A stretch of 64,000 nt of DNA from JADJYF01 sp965278995 (lineage in GTDB: Bacteria > Pseudomonadota > Gammaproteobacteria > Ga0077536). Below are positions 56,402-64,000 of the stretch, in pieces. The stretch's first letter is position 1. Every line of letters begins with the position of its first letter. The notes under the pieces were generated by a model. It searched no databases. It saw nothing but the letters and a program-made list of their open reading frames with translations, and was not told where the DNA came from. The stretch spans positions 930,001-994,000 of the forward strand of contig OZ257136.1 in NCBI GenBank assembly GCA_965278995.1, written 5' to 3'. The position numbers and the translations under genes are program-made.

Positions 56402-57085
56402 TCAGTTCGCAGCGGGTGGCCAGGCGCCGACCTGACTCAGCTTTCGTTTCAGACCCGGCAGCGGGAAGCCCAGGCGATAAGCTTCCGTGGCCGCTTTGGC
56501 AGATCGCGAATAGTCCTTCAGCGCAAAATAGGTCAAGCCCAGGTTGTAGTGCACTTCAGCATTGTTCGGCTGCTGTTCGAGGACGGACTCGAAGGTCTTG
56601 GCTGCCGCGTCGTAGTCTTGGCGGGTGAACTGATTGACGCCCATCAGGCTGACCACGTAGGTGTCTTTCGGGAACAACTGCTGCGCATTGAGCAGATAGC
56701 ACTCCGCAGTCGGAAATCGAACCTGTTCGGGATAGAACGGGTAGCCTTTCTTCGCCTGGTATTTCACTACTGCGGCCAGGCATTGGCGATGGTTCGGGAC
56801 ACGCTCCAGCGTGTAGTTGATGTCGTTCATGATGAACCGTGGATTGCCGTGGATGTCGCCGCGCAGCGCCTGCACGGTCGCGTTGCAGTGGTTGATCGTG
56901 ATGTCCTTGACCAGAAAGGCGTTGGCCGGCGTTTTGTCCGAATAATTGATTCGATAACCCGGCAGGACAGTCGACGTGCACGTCGCGCTGCTGTTTTTCG
57001 CTGCGGTTATACCGAGAGCCGCCAGTATCAAGGCGCAAACAAACCGGCCGCTATTCCAGACTGATCGAGGGGGCAATGCGCTCAT
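56402..57085 (-). CDS. Secreted/periplasmic TPR protein
   Basis: The protein has 227 residues from ATG 57085. The N-terminal signal region is GRFVCALILAALGITAAKN; a cleavage near SSATC leaves a Cys-containing N-terminal domain (CTSTVLPG, ITINHCNATV, NHRQCLAAV, AECYLL). A C-terminal TPR pair follows (AAKTFESVLEQQPNNAEVHYNLGLTYFALKDYSRSAKAATEAYRLG). There is no lipobox of good form. It is the first gene of a coupled - strand operon with the aminotransferase and GT. A TGTCAC-type motif lies 36-55 nt upstream. Confidence 0.85.
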   Translation of the reverse strand: MSALPPRSVWNSGRFVCALILAALGITAAKNSSATCTSTVLPGYRINYSDKTPANAFLVKDITINHCNATVQALRGDIHGNPRFIMNDINYTLERVPNHRQCLAAVVKYQAKKGYPFYPEQVRFPTAECYLLNAQQLFPKDTYVVSLMGVNQFTRQDYDAAAKTFESVLEQQPNNAEVHYNLGLTYFALKDYSRSAKAATEAYRLGFPLPGLKRKLSQVGAWPPAAN

Positions 57086-57120
57086 GTTCCGGGCTGTATG
57101 TTGATCGGCGGGCAGGCGGA

Positions 57121-57140
57121 TTTGTGACAGTTCGTGACAT
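57121..57140 (-). promoter_or_regulatory. Related TGTCAC direct-repeat motif upstream of TPR gene
   Basis: On the - strand ATGTCACGAACTGTCACAAA. It shares the 13-nt core TGTCACGAACTGT with the 40664 site, and TGTCAC occurs twice, 10 bp apart. The 28-nt/TAGACT partner is not present, so geometry differs; it lies 36 nt before the ATG at 57085. Confidence 0.5.
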
Positions 57141-57366
57141 GACGCTGTCAGGGTGTATGAACCGCCGCTACAGTACACGCAAGGCGCTGAATTTCCAACC
57201 GGCGGACGTTGCACGCACTGGTTTCAGCACGTGCTGAACTTGCCAGTCGCAGTGCCAAGCGCGATGATTGGACGCAACAATAGTGCCTGGACCTTGTCGG
57301 TCTGAATCATCGGCTCCGGTCGTCGGTTCGAAGTCGACGCTGATCGCCAAATGGAATGAATTCACG

Positions 57367-57615
57367 ATGCCCTTACCAGAAATCCGCGCGATCCTGATTG
57401 AGATACTCAGTGTCGATATCGGCCGCGTCGCGCTCGACGAACATACCCGTCTGCTCGGCCATCTGCCGGAGTTCGATTCCATGGCTGTAGTCTCCGTCCT
57501 GACGGCAATCGAGGATCGTTTCGGGATAGTCATTGACGACGACGACATCGACGCCACCGTGTTCGAAACTGTCGGTACTCTGACCGCTTTCGTGCGCGCC
57601 AAATGCGCGCCCTGA
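57367..57615 (+). CDS. Acyl carrier protein, exosortase A-associated
   Basis: The protein has 82 residues: helix 1 EIRAILIEILSVD, then LLGHLPEFDSMAVVSVLTAIEDRFGI with Ser38 in the DSM phosphopantetheine site, and a C-terminal helix. It would carry an acyl or amino-acyl group for the ligase and hydrolases of the module. GGAATGAATT upstream gives a moderate Shine-Dalgarno. Confidence 0.9.
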   Translation: MPLPEIRAILIEILSVDIGRVALDEHTRLLGHLPEFDSMAVVSVLTAIEDRFGIVIDDDDIDATVFETVGTLTAFVRAKCAP

Positions 57616-57646
57616 TGGCCACCTGCGCCGTCGTTCGCTGAACTGC

Positions 57647-58579
57647 GTGACGTTGAATCTGGAGCGCCAGTCCGACACGAGCACGTTCTCGCCGGAAGCC
57701 CCCGACGACACTCACGGTAAGCGTCCGCGTCGATCGGCGCCTGGCCGGCACTGGTGTGTGACGGCGGACTTCAAGACGCTGGGTGGTCGCCAATTGTTCT
57801 GTCTGCAGCATGCCCCAGCGGATGACGACGTGCGCTGTCGGGTCCTGCTTACGCCGCCGTTCGCCGAGGAGATGAACAAGTGCCGCCCGCTGCTGGCCCG
57901 ATTGGCGCAGCAGCTCGCGAGCAACGGGTGCGCCGTGTTGCTGGCGGATCTGTCGGGTACCGGCGATAGCGCGGGCGATTTCGGCGCCGCCACCTGGGCA
58001 CACTGGGTCGCGGATCTGCTGGCTGCCGATGACTGGCTTACGGCGCGCTACCCTGCAGCGCGTCCCGCGCATGTAGCTGTTCGCAGCGGCGCATTATTGC
58101 TGGCTGATATGCAGCGCGCGCGCAACGTCCTGGCCGGCAGGCAACTCGTGTTCTGGCAGCCGGTACTGAGCGGCGGGCGGTTTCTGCAGCAGTTTCTTCG
58201 CGTACGCAGCATGGCCGAGCGGATGGCTGGCGCCGGCGTATCGGTCGCTGAGCTGCAGGCGCAGCTGCAGCGCGGCGAGGTGGTCGAAGTCGCGGGCTAT
58301 GCACTCACCGCTGAACTGACCGACGGCCTTGCTGCATCGAACCTCGGCGCTGAGCAACTGACAGCAGCCGCGCACATCAGCGTGCTCGAATTCAAACGCG
58401 GCGGTGGTCCGGTCAGTATGCCGGTAGCAGAGCTCACCGCTGCGTTGCTCGCCGCCGGGACAGAAATTTCGACGGAGTCGGTCGATTGCGACCAGTTCTG
58501 GGCGACCCAGGAGATTGCGCTGCCGACGGAGGCGATAGCGGCAACGTTGACAGCGCTGCAGTTGACGGCTGTGCGCTGA
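57647..58579 (+). CDS. Exosortase A system-associated hydrolase 2 (alpha/beta)
   Basis: The protein has 310 residues from GTG 57647. Alpha/beta-hydrolase core RCRVLLTPPFAEEMNKCRPLLARLAQQLASNGCAVLLADLSGTGDSAGDF, then LVFWQPVLSGGRFLQQFLRVR and a beta-rich C-terminus. Family TIGR03101-like, known only with exosortase A. A nucleophile in a clear G-x-S-x-G motif is not obvious, as in this family. Presumed to hydrolyse or transfer an acyl group from the carrier protein. Confidence 0.88.
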   Translation: MTLNLERQSDTSTFSPEAPDDTHGKRPRRSAPGRHWCVTADFKTLGGRQLFCLQHAPADDDVRCRVLLTPPFAEEMNKCRPLLARLAQQLASNGCAVLLADLSGTGDSAGDFGAATWAHWVADLLAADDWLTARYPAARPAHVAVRSGALLLADMQRARNVLAGRQLVFWQPVLSGGRFLQQFLRVRSMAERMAGAGVSVAELQAQLQRGEVVEVAGYALTAELTDGLAASNLGAEQLTAAAHISVLEFKRGGGPVSMPVAELTAALLAAGTEISTESVDCDQFWATQEIALPTEAIAATLTALQLTAVR

Positions 58580-58585
58580 GTCGCG

Positions 58586-59449
58586 ATGAACGAAACCGCG
58601 CTCAGCATGACGGTCGACGGTGATGAGCTCATCGGCATTCTGCACGCGGCTTCGCGCAAACTCGGCGTCGTCGTCGTTGTTGGCGGTCCGCAGTATCGTG
58701 TCGGCAGTCACCGCCAATTCGTGCTGCTGGCGCGCGCGCTGGCGGCAGGCGGCTTTCCGGTCTTGCGTTTTGACTACCGTGGGCTTGGCGACAGCGCGGG
58801 CGAGGCGCGGGACTTCGAAGCCATCGCCGATGATCTTCGCGTTGCTGTCGATACGCTGATAGTTCAGTCAGGTGCCGAGCAGGTGGTCATCTGGGGCCTG
58901 TGCGACGCCGCATCCGCAGCGCTCATGTATGGTTTGCACGATGGCCGCGTTGCTGGACTGGTGCTGCTCAACCCGTGGGTGCACACCGTTGAGGCTGAAG
59001 CAAAAGTGCGTTTGAAAACCTACTATGCGGGCCGCCTGCGCAGCGCGGAGTTCTGGCGCAAGCTGTTCAGCTTCGATCTTGACTGGCGTGATTCTGTCAG
59101 CAGTCTGTCGGGGTATCTGCGACGCGCGTTGGTCGCGGCAAGTCCAGCAGTCACGCACCAGGTACATTTCATCGACCGCATGCGTCAAGGCTGGCTGGTC
59201 TTCAACGGCCCCAGCCTCGTTATTCTGAGCGGCGACGATTTCACTGCCGGTGAGTTTCGCCAGCTATGCGCCGCCGATCCGACCTGGCGATCGTTGCTGT
59301 CGCGACCTTCGGTATTGACCGTCACGTTACCCGACGCAAACCACACGTTCGCGCGCATGGAGTGGCGCGAGCGCGTGGAGCAGGAGACGCTGGCCTGGCT
59401 CCAGCGCCTCGAAGCTGCGCACACCCTGCGTGAGAAGACAGGTGCGTAA
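58586..59449 (+). CDS. Exosortase A system-associated hydrolase 1 (alpha/beta)
   Basis: The protein has 287 residues, starting 6 nt after hydrolase 2. Motifs: VVVVGGPQYRVGSHRQFVLLARALAAGGFPVLRFDYRGLGDSAG, then WGLCDAASAALMYG with Cys or Asp at the usual nucleophile turn, and C-terminal LPDANHTFARMEWRE (catalytic His region). TIGR03100-type. It forms a tight unit with hydrolase 2; the next gene overlaps by 20 nt. Confidence 0.9.
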   Translation: MNETALSMTVDGDELIGILHAASRKLGVVVVVGGPQYRVGSHRQFVLLARALAAGGFPVLRFDYRGLGDSAGEARDFEAIADDLRVAVDTLIVQSGAEQVVIWGLCDAASAALMYGLHDGRVAGLVLLNPWVHTVEAEAKVRLKTYYAGRLRSAEFWRKLFSFDLDWRDSVSSLSGYLRRALVAASPAVTHQVHFIDRMRQGWLVFNGPSLVILSGDDFTAGEFRQLCAADPTWRSLLSRPSVLTVTLPDANHTFARMEWRERVEQETLAWLQRLEAAHTLREKTGA

Positions 59450-60866
59450 CCTGCTGCGCTGGTATCTTCTCATCTGCGGCGTGCTGGCCAATCTTGCCCT
59501 GGTTGGCTTGACCATGCTGGTTGCAACGGTCGGGATTGATGGATTGCGCGGCGCCGCACGTGACGGATTGCCCGGGATCCGCACGGCCATCGCAATACCC
59601 TGGCGCGAACTCGAGACCTGGCGCGCGACGCGGGCAGCACGCGGGCTCGGTCTGCAAGCCACCGTTGATGCCGCCGTCGCAGTCACCAGCGACATTCCGC
59701 TCTCCGCCGGCCTGGGTACCGGACGCGTGTGGCAGGTCGGCCCGGAACGCGATCTTCATCTGCCAAGCGAAGCAGCAGCGCTGGCCGCGCCTGGTGACAT
59801 CGTCGAACTCGATGCCGGTCGTTACAGCGGTGACAGCGTGCTGTGGCATACCGACAATCTGATTGTTCGTGGCGTTGGTGGATTCGCGCACATCGATGGT
59901 ACCGGTGTCGCCCTGGTCCAGGAGAAAGCGCTATGGCTTGTCCAGGCGCGTAACGTCCGCATCGAATACATCGAATTCAGCGGTGCGCGCAGTATCGACC
60001 ACAACGGTGCAGGCATTCGCGCCGAGGGCGATGGCCTGCAGGTCGTCGCCTGCTACTTTCACGATAACGAGACTGGATTGCTCTCCAATCCGATAATCGA
60101 CGGCCGTCTCGAGATTGCGTATTCGGAGTTCGCGCGCAATGGCCATGCCGATGGCCAGGCCCACCAGATCTATATCAATGCACTGGCGGAATTCATGCTG
60201 CGATTCAATTACATTCACGACAGTGTGGTCGGATCCGCGGTGAAGAGCCGCGCCGCCGTGAATCGTCTCAGTTACAACCGCATCGTCGACGGACTCAAGG
60301 GCTCAAGCAATTACACGGTGGATCTCGCCGATGGTGGCGAGGCCATCATCGTCGGCAATGTGCTCGAGCAGGGCCCGCACAGTGGCAACCCGGAGCTCAT
60401 CGCATTTGCCACCGAGAGCGGACGCGAGCATTCGAAAGCATTGTTTGTCGTACACAACACGCTGGTCAACGATCGCCACGACGGCGTATTCGTGCGCAAC
60501 TACGCCACTTTCGTTGCCCGTCTATACAATAATCTGCTGCTTGGTCCTGGTACGCCTTTCACCGGCTCAGCGCTCGCTGTCGGTAACGTACTGGTTCGCG
60601 ATTCTTGGCCAGCACTGGCCGACACCACACTCGGCGGCGACGAGGGCAGTGCGGCGAACCGCGTCGTGCGTGGCCGTGCGGTACGCGATCGGGCCGCGCT
60701 CGACTATCGCTTGCGCAAGGACTCTCCGGCGATTGGTGCCGGGGTGCCACTCGAAGACACCGACGAACTCGCGATTACACCGCGATTCGAGTACCTCCAT
60801 CCGCTCAGTTCGCAGCAGCGACCGACAGGCGAAGCTATCGCCGCTGGCGCACTGGAAGTCGAATAA
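59430..60866 (+). CDS. Membrane-anchored parallel beta-helix protein
   Basis: The protein is up to 478 residues (GTG 59430 or 59442). An N-terminal TM helix LLRWYLLICGVLANLALVGLTMLVATVG is followed by a right-handed beta-helix domain (~150-380) with turns such as NVRIEYIEFSG, GIRAEGDGLQVVACYFHDNETG and NYTVDLADGGEAIIVGNVLEQ. This fold is common to polysaccharide lyases and epimerases, though no catalytic residues can be assigned. It overlaps hydrolase 1, so it belongs to the acyl module transcript. It would act outside the inner membrane on the polymer. Confidence 0.82.
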   Translation: MRRQVRNLLRWYLLICGVLANLALVGLTMLVATVGIDGLRGAARDGLPGIRTAIAIPWRELETWRATRAARGLGLQATVDAAVAVTSDIPLSAGLGTGRVWQVGPERDLHLPSEAAALAAPGDIVELDAGRYSGDSVLWHTDNLIVRGVGGFAHIDGTGVALVQEKALWLVQARNVRIEYIEFSGARSIDHNGAGIRAEGDGLQVVACYFHDNETGLLSNPIIDGRLEIAYSEFARNGHADGQAHQIYINALAEFMLRFNYIHDSVVGSAVKSRAAVNRLSYNRIVDGLKGSSNYTVDLADGGEAIIVGNVLEQGPHSGNPELIAFATESGREHSKALFVVHNTLVNDRHDGVFVRNYATFVARLYNNLLLGPGTPFTGSALAVGNVLVRDSWPALADTTLGGDEGSAANRVVRGRAVRDRAALDYRLRKDSPAIGAGVPLEDTDELAITPRFEYLHPLSSQQRPTGEAIAAGALEVE

Positions 60867-60899
60867 CCAGCGCGCTCAATGTACCGCCGGAACACGCAG

Positions 60900-62135
60900 T
60901 CAAACCAGAATTTCGAGCGGCTCTGGATGGCTCAGGAAACGTTGCGGACTCGCCGTATAGCCGTACGCGCCGGACTGCAGCACGACCACGAGATCGCCGA
61001 TGGCGAGTTCAGGTACGGCCAGCTTGTCAGCGACGATATCGAGCGGCGTACACAACGGGCCGACGATCGATGCTGTCGTCACGACCGGTTCGGTGAGTTT
61101 ATTGCCGATCACGACCGGGTAGTTCTTGCGCAGCACCTGGCCGAAGTTGCCGGAGTTGGCCAGGTGATGATGCAGGCCGCCATCGACCATGACGAAGACC
61201 TGCCCCTGCGAGATTTTAATATCGCTGACGCGGGTGACGTAGTAACCGGCTTCGCCAACCAGGTAGCGCCCGAATTCGACCACGATGTCGGTGCCTGCCA
61301 GCGCATTCGCATGCTGCGCCAGCGCGCCCGCGAGTGCGGTACCGACAGCCGACAGATCAAGAACGGGTTCGCCGGGGAAGTACGGGATACCGTAGCCACC
61401 GCCGATGTTCAGGAACGGGAAATGAATACCGGCATCGTGCGCCAGCCGGACTGCGAGTTCGAGCGTCAGCTGGTTGGCTTCGATGATCGCCTCGGCTTTC
61501 AGATTCTGCGAACCGCAGAAGATGTGCAGGCCGGCGCAGGCCAGGCCGAGCGTGCGCATACGCGCCAACACTGCCGGGACGCGCGCGACGTCGATGCCGA
61601 ACTGGCGCGGACTGCCGGCCATCTTCATGCCCGACCCTTTGAGCTCGAAATCGGGATTGACGCGCAGGGCAACTCTTGCCGCGAGCCCGAGCGCCGTGGC
61701 GTGCCGCGCGATACGCTCGAGTTCGGTTTCCGATTCGCAGTTGAGGCAAATCCCGGCGGCCACTGCGGCCCGGATCTCCGGCTCCTGTTTGGCCGGGCCG
61801 GCAAAGCTGATTTCGACAGCCGGCATGCCGCTGTCCAGTGCAACCATCATTTCGCGTTGCGAGGCGACGTCGAAGCCGTCGACCAATCCGCGCATATGGC
61901 CGACAACAGCCGGCATCGGATTGGCCTTGATGGCGTAATGCAGCTTGACCCGCGCCGGCAACGCAGCGCGGAGCGCGGCGACCCGTTGCGTCATCGCATG
62001 ACGATCGTAGACATAGAACGGCGTGCGCCCGACTCTTTCGACCAGACGCCCCAGCGGTTCGCCGTTGATGACGAGTTCGCGTGAGCGCATATCCACAGTG
62101 GCCAGACGCGCGTGCATGGGCTTGTCGGCAGTCAT
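60900..62135 (-). CDS. PLP-dependent decarboxylase, exosortase A-associated
   Basis: The protein has 411 residues from ATG 62135 (MTADKPMHARLATVD). Fold III (diaminopimelate/ornithine decarboxylase-like). PLP Lys70 in HYAIKANPMPAVV, GSGMKMAGSPRQFGIDV and HIFCGSQNLKAEA, and VEFGRYLVGEAGYYV, where the DAP-decarboxylase EPGR is EFGR. Family TIGR03099-like, specific to exosortase A. It would decarboxylate an amino acid attached to the carrier or CoA. It is separated from the ligase by 5 nt and converges on the beta-helix gene. Confidence 0.9.
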   Translation of the reverse strand: MTADKPMHARLATVDMRSRELVINGEPLGRLVERVGRTPFYVYDRHAMTQRVAALRAALPARVKLHYAIKANPMPAVVGHMRGLVDGFDVASQREMMVALDSGMPAVEISFAGPAKQEPEIRAAVAAGICLNCESETELERIARHATALGLAARVALRVNPDFELKGSGMKMAGSPRQFGIDVARVPAVLARMRTLGLACAGLHIFCGSQNLKAEAIIEANQLTLELAVRLAHDAGIHFPFLNIGGGYGIPYFPGEPVLDLSAVGTALAGALAQHANALAGTDIVVEFGRYLVGEAGYYVTRVSDIKISQGQVFVMVDGGLHHHLANSGNFGQVLRKNYPVVIGNKLTEPVVTTASIVGPLCTPLDIVADKLAVPELAIGDLVVVLQSGAYGYTASPQRFLSHPEPLEILV

Positions 62136-62140
62136 CGTGA

Positions 62141-63733
62141 TCAGGCCTGTGGCGTCGAGAGGAGCGTGGCGTACTCGGTCTGCAATTGCGGTCGATTGAT
62201 CTTGCCGTTCGGATTCTGTGGCATGTCGTCGCGAAACACGATAGCGGCTGGTTGCATGAAATTCGGTAGCGCACGGCGGCACGCATGCTGGATATCAGCG
62301 GCGCTGATCGTGCTGCCCGGCAGTGCCCGCACGATCAGAACGACGGCCTGGCCGAGATCGGCGTGCGGCACACCGACAGCGGCAGCCGTTTCGATACCGC
62401 CGATGGCGTAGACCACTTCCTCGATTTCCTCCGGACTGACGCGATAGCCGGAGGTCTTGATCATGGCATCGCTGCGACCGACGAAATACAGATAGCCCTC
62501 TTCGTCCATGCGCACCGTGTCCCCTGACCACACCGCCATTTCCGGATTCGGTAGGCCCGCAGGCTGGCCCGGTGCCGGCTTGTAACGGGCGGCCGTTCTT
62601 TCGGGGTCGTTCCAATAACCGAGCGCCACCAGAGCGCCGCGATGCACCAGCTCACCGGGTTCATTGACTGCGGCCGGTGTGCCATCCGCCCGCACGACGA
62701 GAATTTCTGCGTTGGGGATGGCTTTGCCCATCGAGCCTCTGCGCTCGTCGATTTTCTCGGGCGGTAGATAGGTGGAGCGGAACGCTTCGGTGAGTCCGTA
62801 CATGAGGAACGGACGCGTCTTCGGCAATTGTTGACGCAGTTGTGCCAGTACGCCATCGGGCATCGCGCCGCCGGAATTCGTGATGTAGCGTAATGTCTGA
62901 GTGACGGAGTCAGGCCAGCGCAATGGCGCAAGCTGGGCCCACAACGGCGGGACCGCGCCGAAGCCGGTGATGGCATGGCGGTCGAGCGCACGGATGACAT
63001 CTTTCGGCAGCAGATAGTCGAACAGCACGCAGGTGGCACCGCGCAGCACCGTCGAGGTCAATTGATTCAAGCCGTAATCGAAGCTGAACGGCAGGACTGC
63101 CAGCACGCGATCGCGCTCGGTCATCTCCAGGTACTGAGACACACTGCGCGCACCGTCAACGATGTTGCGCTGGGAAATGATGACTCCTTTGGGGCGCCCG
63201 GTACTGCCTGAGGTATACAGGATCGCAGCCATATCGTTATCGATACGCGGCGGCGGTGTAAATGCCGCTGGCGGTGCATCAGCGGAACTGGTCCAGGTAC
63301 TGGAGGCGATACTGAATCCGGTCGGTAACGAGCCGGGTTCCGACAGGACCACGTGCTGCAGATGCCGACAGTTCGCGATGATGTCCTGCAGATGCGCCAG
63401 TCTATCGGGGCTCGTGATCAGCACGCGCACGTCGCAGTCGTTCAGGATGTGCTCGACCTGGGCCGACTTGAGTATCGGATTGACCGGCACGAACACGCCA
63501 CCGGCGGCAGTTACGGCATACAGCGCGTATGCAGTCAGCGGAATCTTGGGAAGGAAAACAGCGACCCGATCATTGGCCCGCAAGCCGATTTCCTGCAATT
63601 GCCGGGCAAGCTGAAACACCTCGTTGACGACAGTCTGGGCGCTCTGAGCGCCGCTTTTATCGTGTACCAGCAGCGTGCTGTCGGCGGCGCCTGCCGCGGT
63701 GTCCAGCAGCGTGTGGTGAAGCAGATATGCCAT
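62141..63733 (-). CDS. Acyl-CoA/ACP ligase, exosortase A-associated
   Basis: The protein has 530 residues, AMP-forming: ILYTSGSTGRPKGVI (171-185), YGLTEAFRSTYLPPEKI, GEMVH-type GELVHRGALVALGYWNDPERT, WSGDTVRMDEEGYLYFVGRSDAMIKTSGYRVSPEEIEEV and C-terminal NPNGKINRPQL with the catalytic Lys. TIGR03098-type. It would activate an acyl or amino acid for the acyl carrier protein at 57.4 kb. ATG 63733 precedes a conventional start; the upstream protease gene ends 8 nt away, so they may be cotranscribed. Confidence 0.92.
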   Translation of the reverse strand: MAYLLHHTLLDTAAGAADSTLLVHDKSGAQSAQTVVNEVFQLARQLQEIGLRANDRVAVFLPKIPLTAYALYAVTAAGGVFVPVNPILKSAQVEHILNDCDVRVLITSPDRLAHLQDIIANCRHLQHVVLSEPGSLPTGFSIASSTWTSSADAPPAAFTPPPRIDNDMAAILYTSGSTGRPKGVIISQRNIVDGARSVSQYLEMTERDRVLAVLPFSFDYGLNQLTSTVLRGATCVLFDYLLPKDVIRALDRHAITGFGAVPPLWAQLAPLRWPDSVTQTLRYITNSGGAMPDGVLAQLRQQLPKTRPFLMYGLTEAFRSTYLPPEKIDERRGSMGKAIPNAEILVVRADGTPAAVNEPGELVHRGALVALGYWNDPERTAARYKPAPGQPAGLPNPEMAVWSGDTVRMDEEGYLYFVGRSDAMIKTSGYRVSPEEIEEVVYAIGGIETAAAVGVPHADLGQAVVLIVRALPGSTISAADIQHACRRALPNFMQPAAIVFRDDMPQNPNGKINRPQLQTEYATLLSTPQA

Positions 63734-63741
63734 GGTGGACT

Positions 63742-64000
63742 TTACTGACGTTCCAACAGCGCGGCCAGATAACGGGCCGGGATAGCGTATGTTATCGCGC
63801 TCGGATCGCGCAGCGCATTCTCTTTTTTGCCTTTGACGAAGACCTGGTTGACGATGCCGATGACTCGCCCGGTGGCCTGTTCATAAACCGGGCTGCCGCT
63901 GTTGCCGGGATATGCCGTCGCATCGAGCTGCAGTACCTCGAATGGATCGCGCAGTGCGGCGATACGCTCTGCGCTGAGTTGCCCGGCATCACTGGCCGGA
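63742..64000 (-). CDS. Trypsin-like serine protease, C-terminal end (5' partial)
   Basis: About 85 residues are visible, ending in TAA at 63742-63744; no start is in the window. The catalytic-Ser motif YPGNSGSPVYEQATGRVIGIVNQVF, followed by ITYAIPARYLAALLERQ, marks the S1/S1C trypsin/DegP-type protease fold. It lies just upstream of the ligase on the same strand. Its substrate or link to PEP-CTERM processing is unknown. Confidence 0.82.
   Translation of the reverse strand, partial: PASDAGQLSAERIAALRDPFEVLQLDATAYPGNSGSPVYEQATGRVIGIVNQVFVKGKKENALRDPSAITYAIPARYLAALLERQ

Noticed and set aside
57268..57366. Upstream 33-codon extension of the acyl carrier protein
   Set aside because: Not conserved in type; ACP domain starts directly at ATG 57367.

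Overview
The window is a GC-rich proteobacterial chromosome segment (beta- or gammaproteobacterial in character; I cannot place it more closely). Most of it is an exosortase A (XrtA / PEP-CTERM) exopolysaccharide locus. The evidence is the near-canonical gene order of that system: PrsT, export lipoprotein, chain-length protein, tyrosine kinase, outer-membrane barrel, ExeA-like ATPase, DUF3473 deacetylase, FemAB, exosortase/EpsI, glycosyltransferase, asparagine-synthase-type amidotransferase. The PEP-CTERM / exosortase A-associated acyl module also lies at the right end. No tRNA, rRNA or CRISPR array was seen.

Layout. (1) 1-14.03 kb holds two giant surface/secreted proteins with cadherin/VCBS-like repeats and FG-GAP C-termini. 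The first is cut by the window edge and carries nine units of about 290 residues. The second has a disrupted N-terminus and shares about 1.89 kb of almost identical DNA with the first. (2) 14.06-15.13 kb holds a bidirectional terminator and a convergent PEP-CTERM substrate gene with a good sigma-54 promoter. (3) 15.6-31.2 kb is the core XrtA operon, interrupted once by a 166-bp inverted-repeat element. (4) 31.3-49 kb holds accessory EPS genes: five glycosyltransferases (GTs), a second deacetylase, a second asparagine-synthase-like protein lacking the usual Cys2, a Wzx-type flippase, a methyltransferase, a HAD protein, and two secreted proteins that seem to share a C-terminal jelly-roll domain. 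(5) 49-57 kb holds two GT + FemAB/GNAT cassettes around a divergent intergenic region, an aminotransferase-like gene and a secreted TPR protein. (6) 57.3-63.7 kb holds the exosortase A acyl module (acyl carrier protein, two alpha/beta hydrolases, a PLP decarboxylase and an acyl-CoA ligase) plus a beta-helix protein. The window ends in the 3' end of a trypsin-like protease gene.

How the parts fit together (inference from family knowledge): the GTs, flippase, chain-length protein, kinase, outer-membrane export protein and barrel would build and export an exopolysaccharide. FemAB, amidotransferase, deacetylase and acyl-module proteins would decorate it or its precursors. XrtA would cut and anchor PEP-CTERM proteins such as the 14.2-kb gene product to the surface matrix. 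The priming sugar transferase and the PrsK/PrsR regulators usual for such loci are not in this window.

The most interesting non-gene signal is a shared promoter module: a 20-nt motif (17/20 identical) placed exactly 28 nt upstream of the same TAGACT hexamer. It lies in front of the second giant protein and of the Kelch/jelly-roll secreted protein, 31 kb apart. A related 13-nt core lies upstream of the secreted TPR gene. This suggests an unrecognised matrix-protein regulon.
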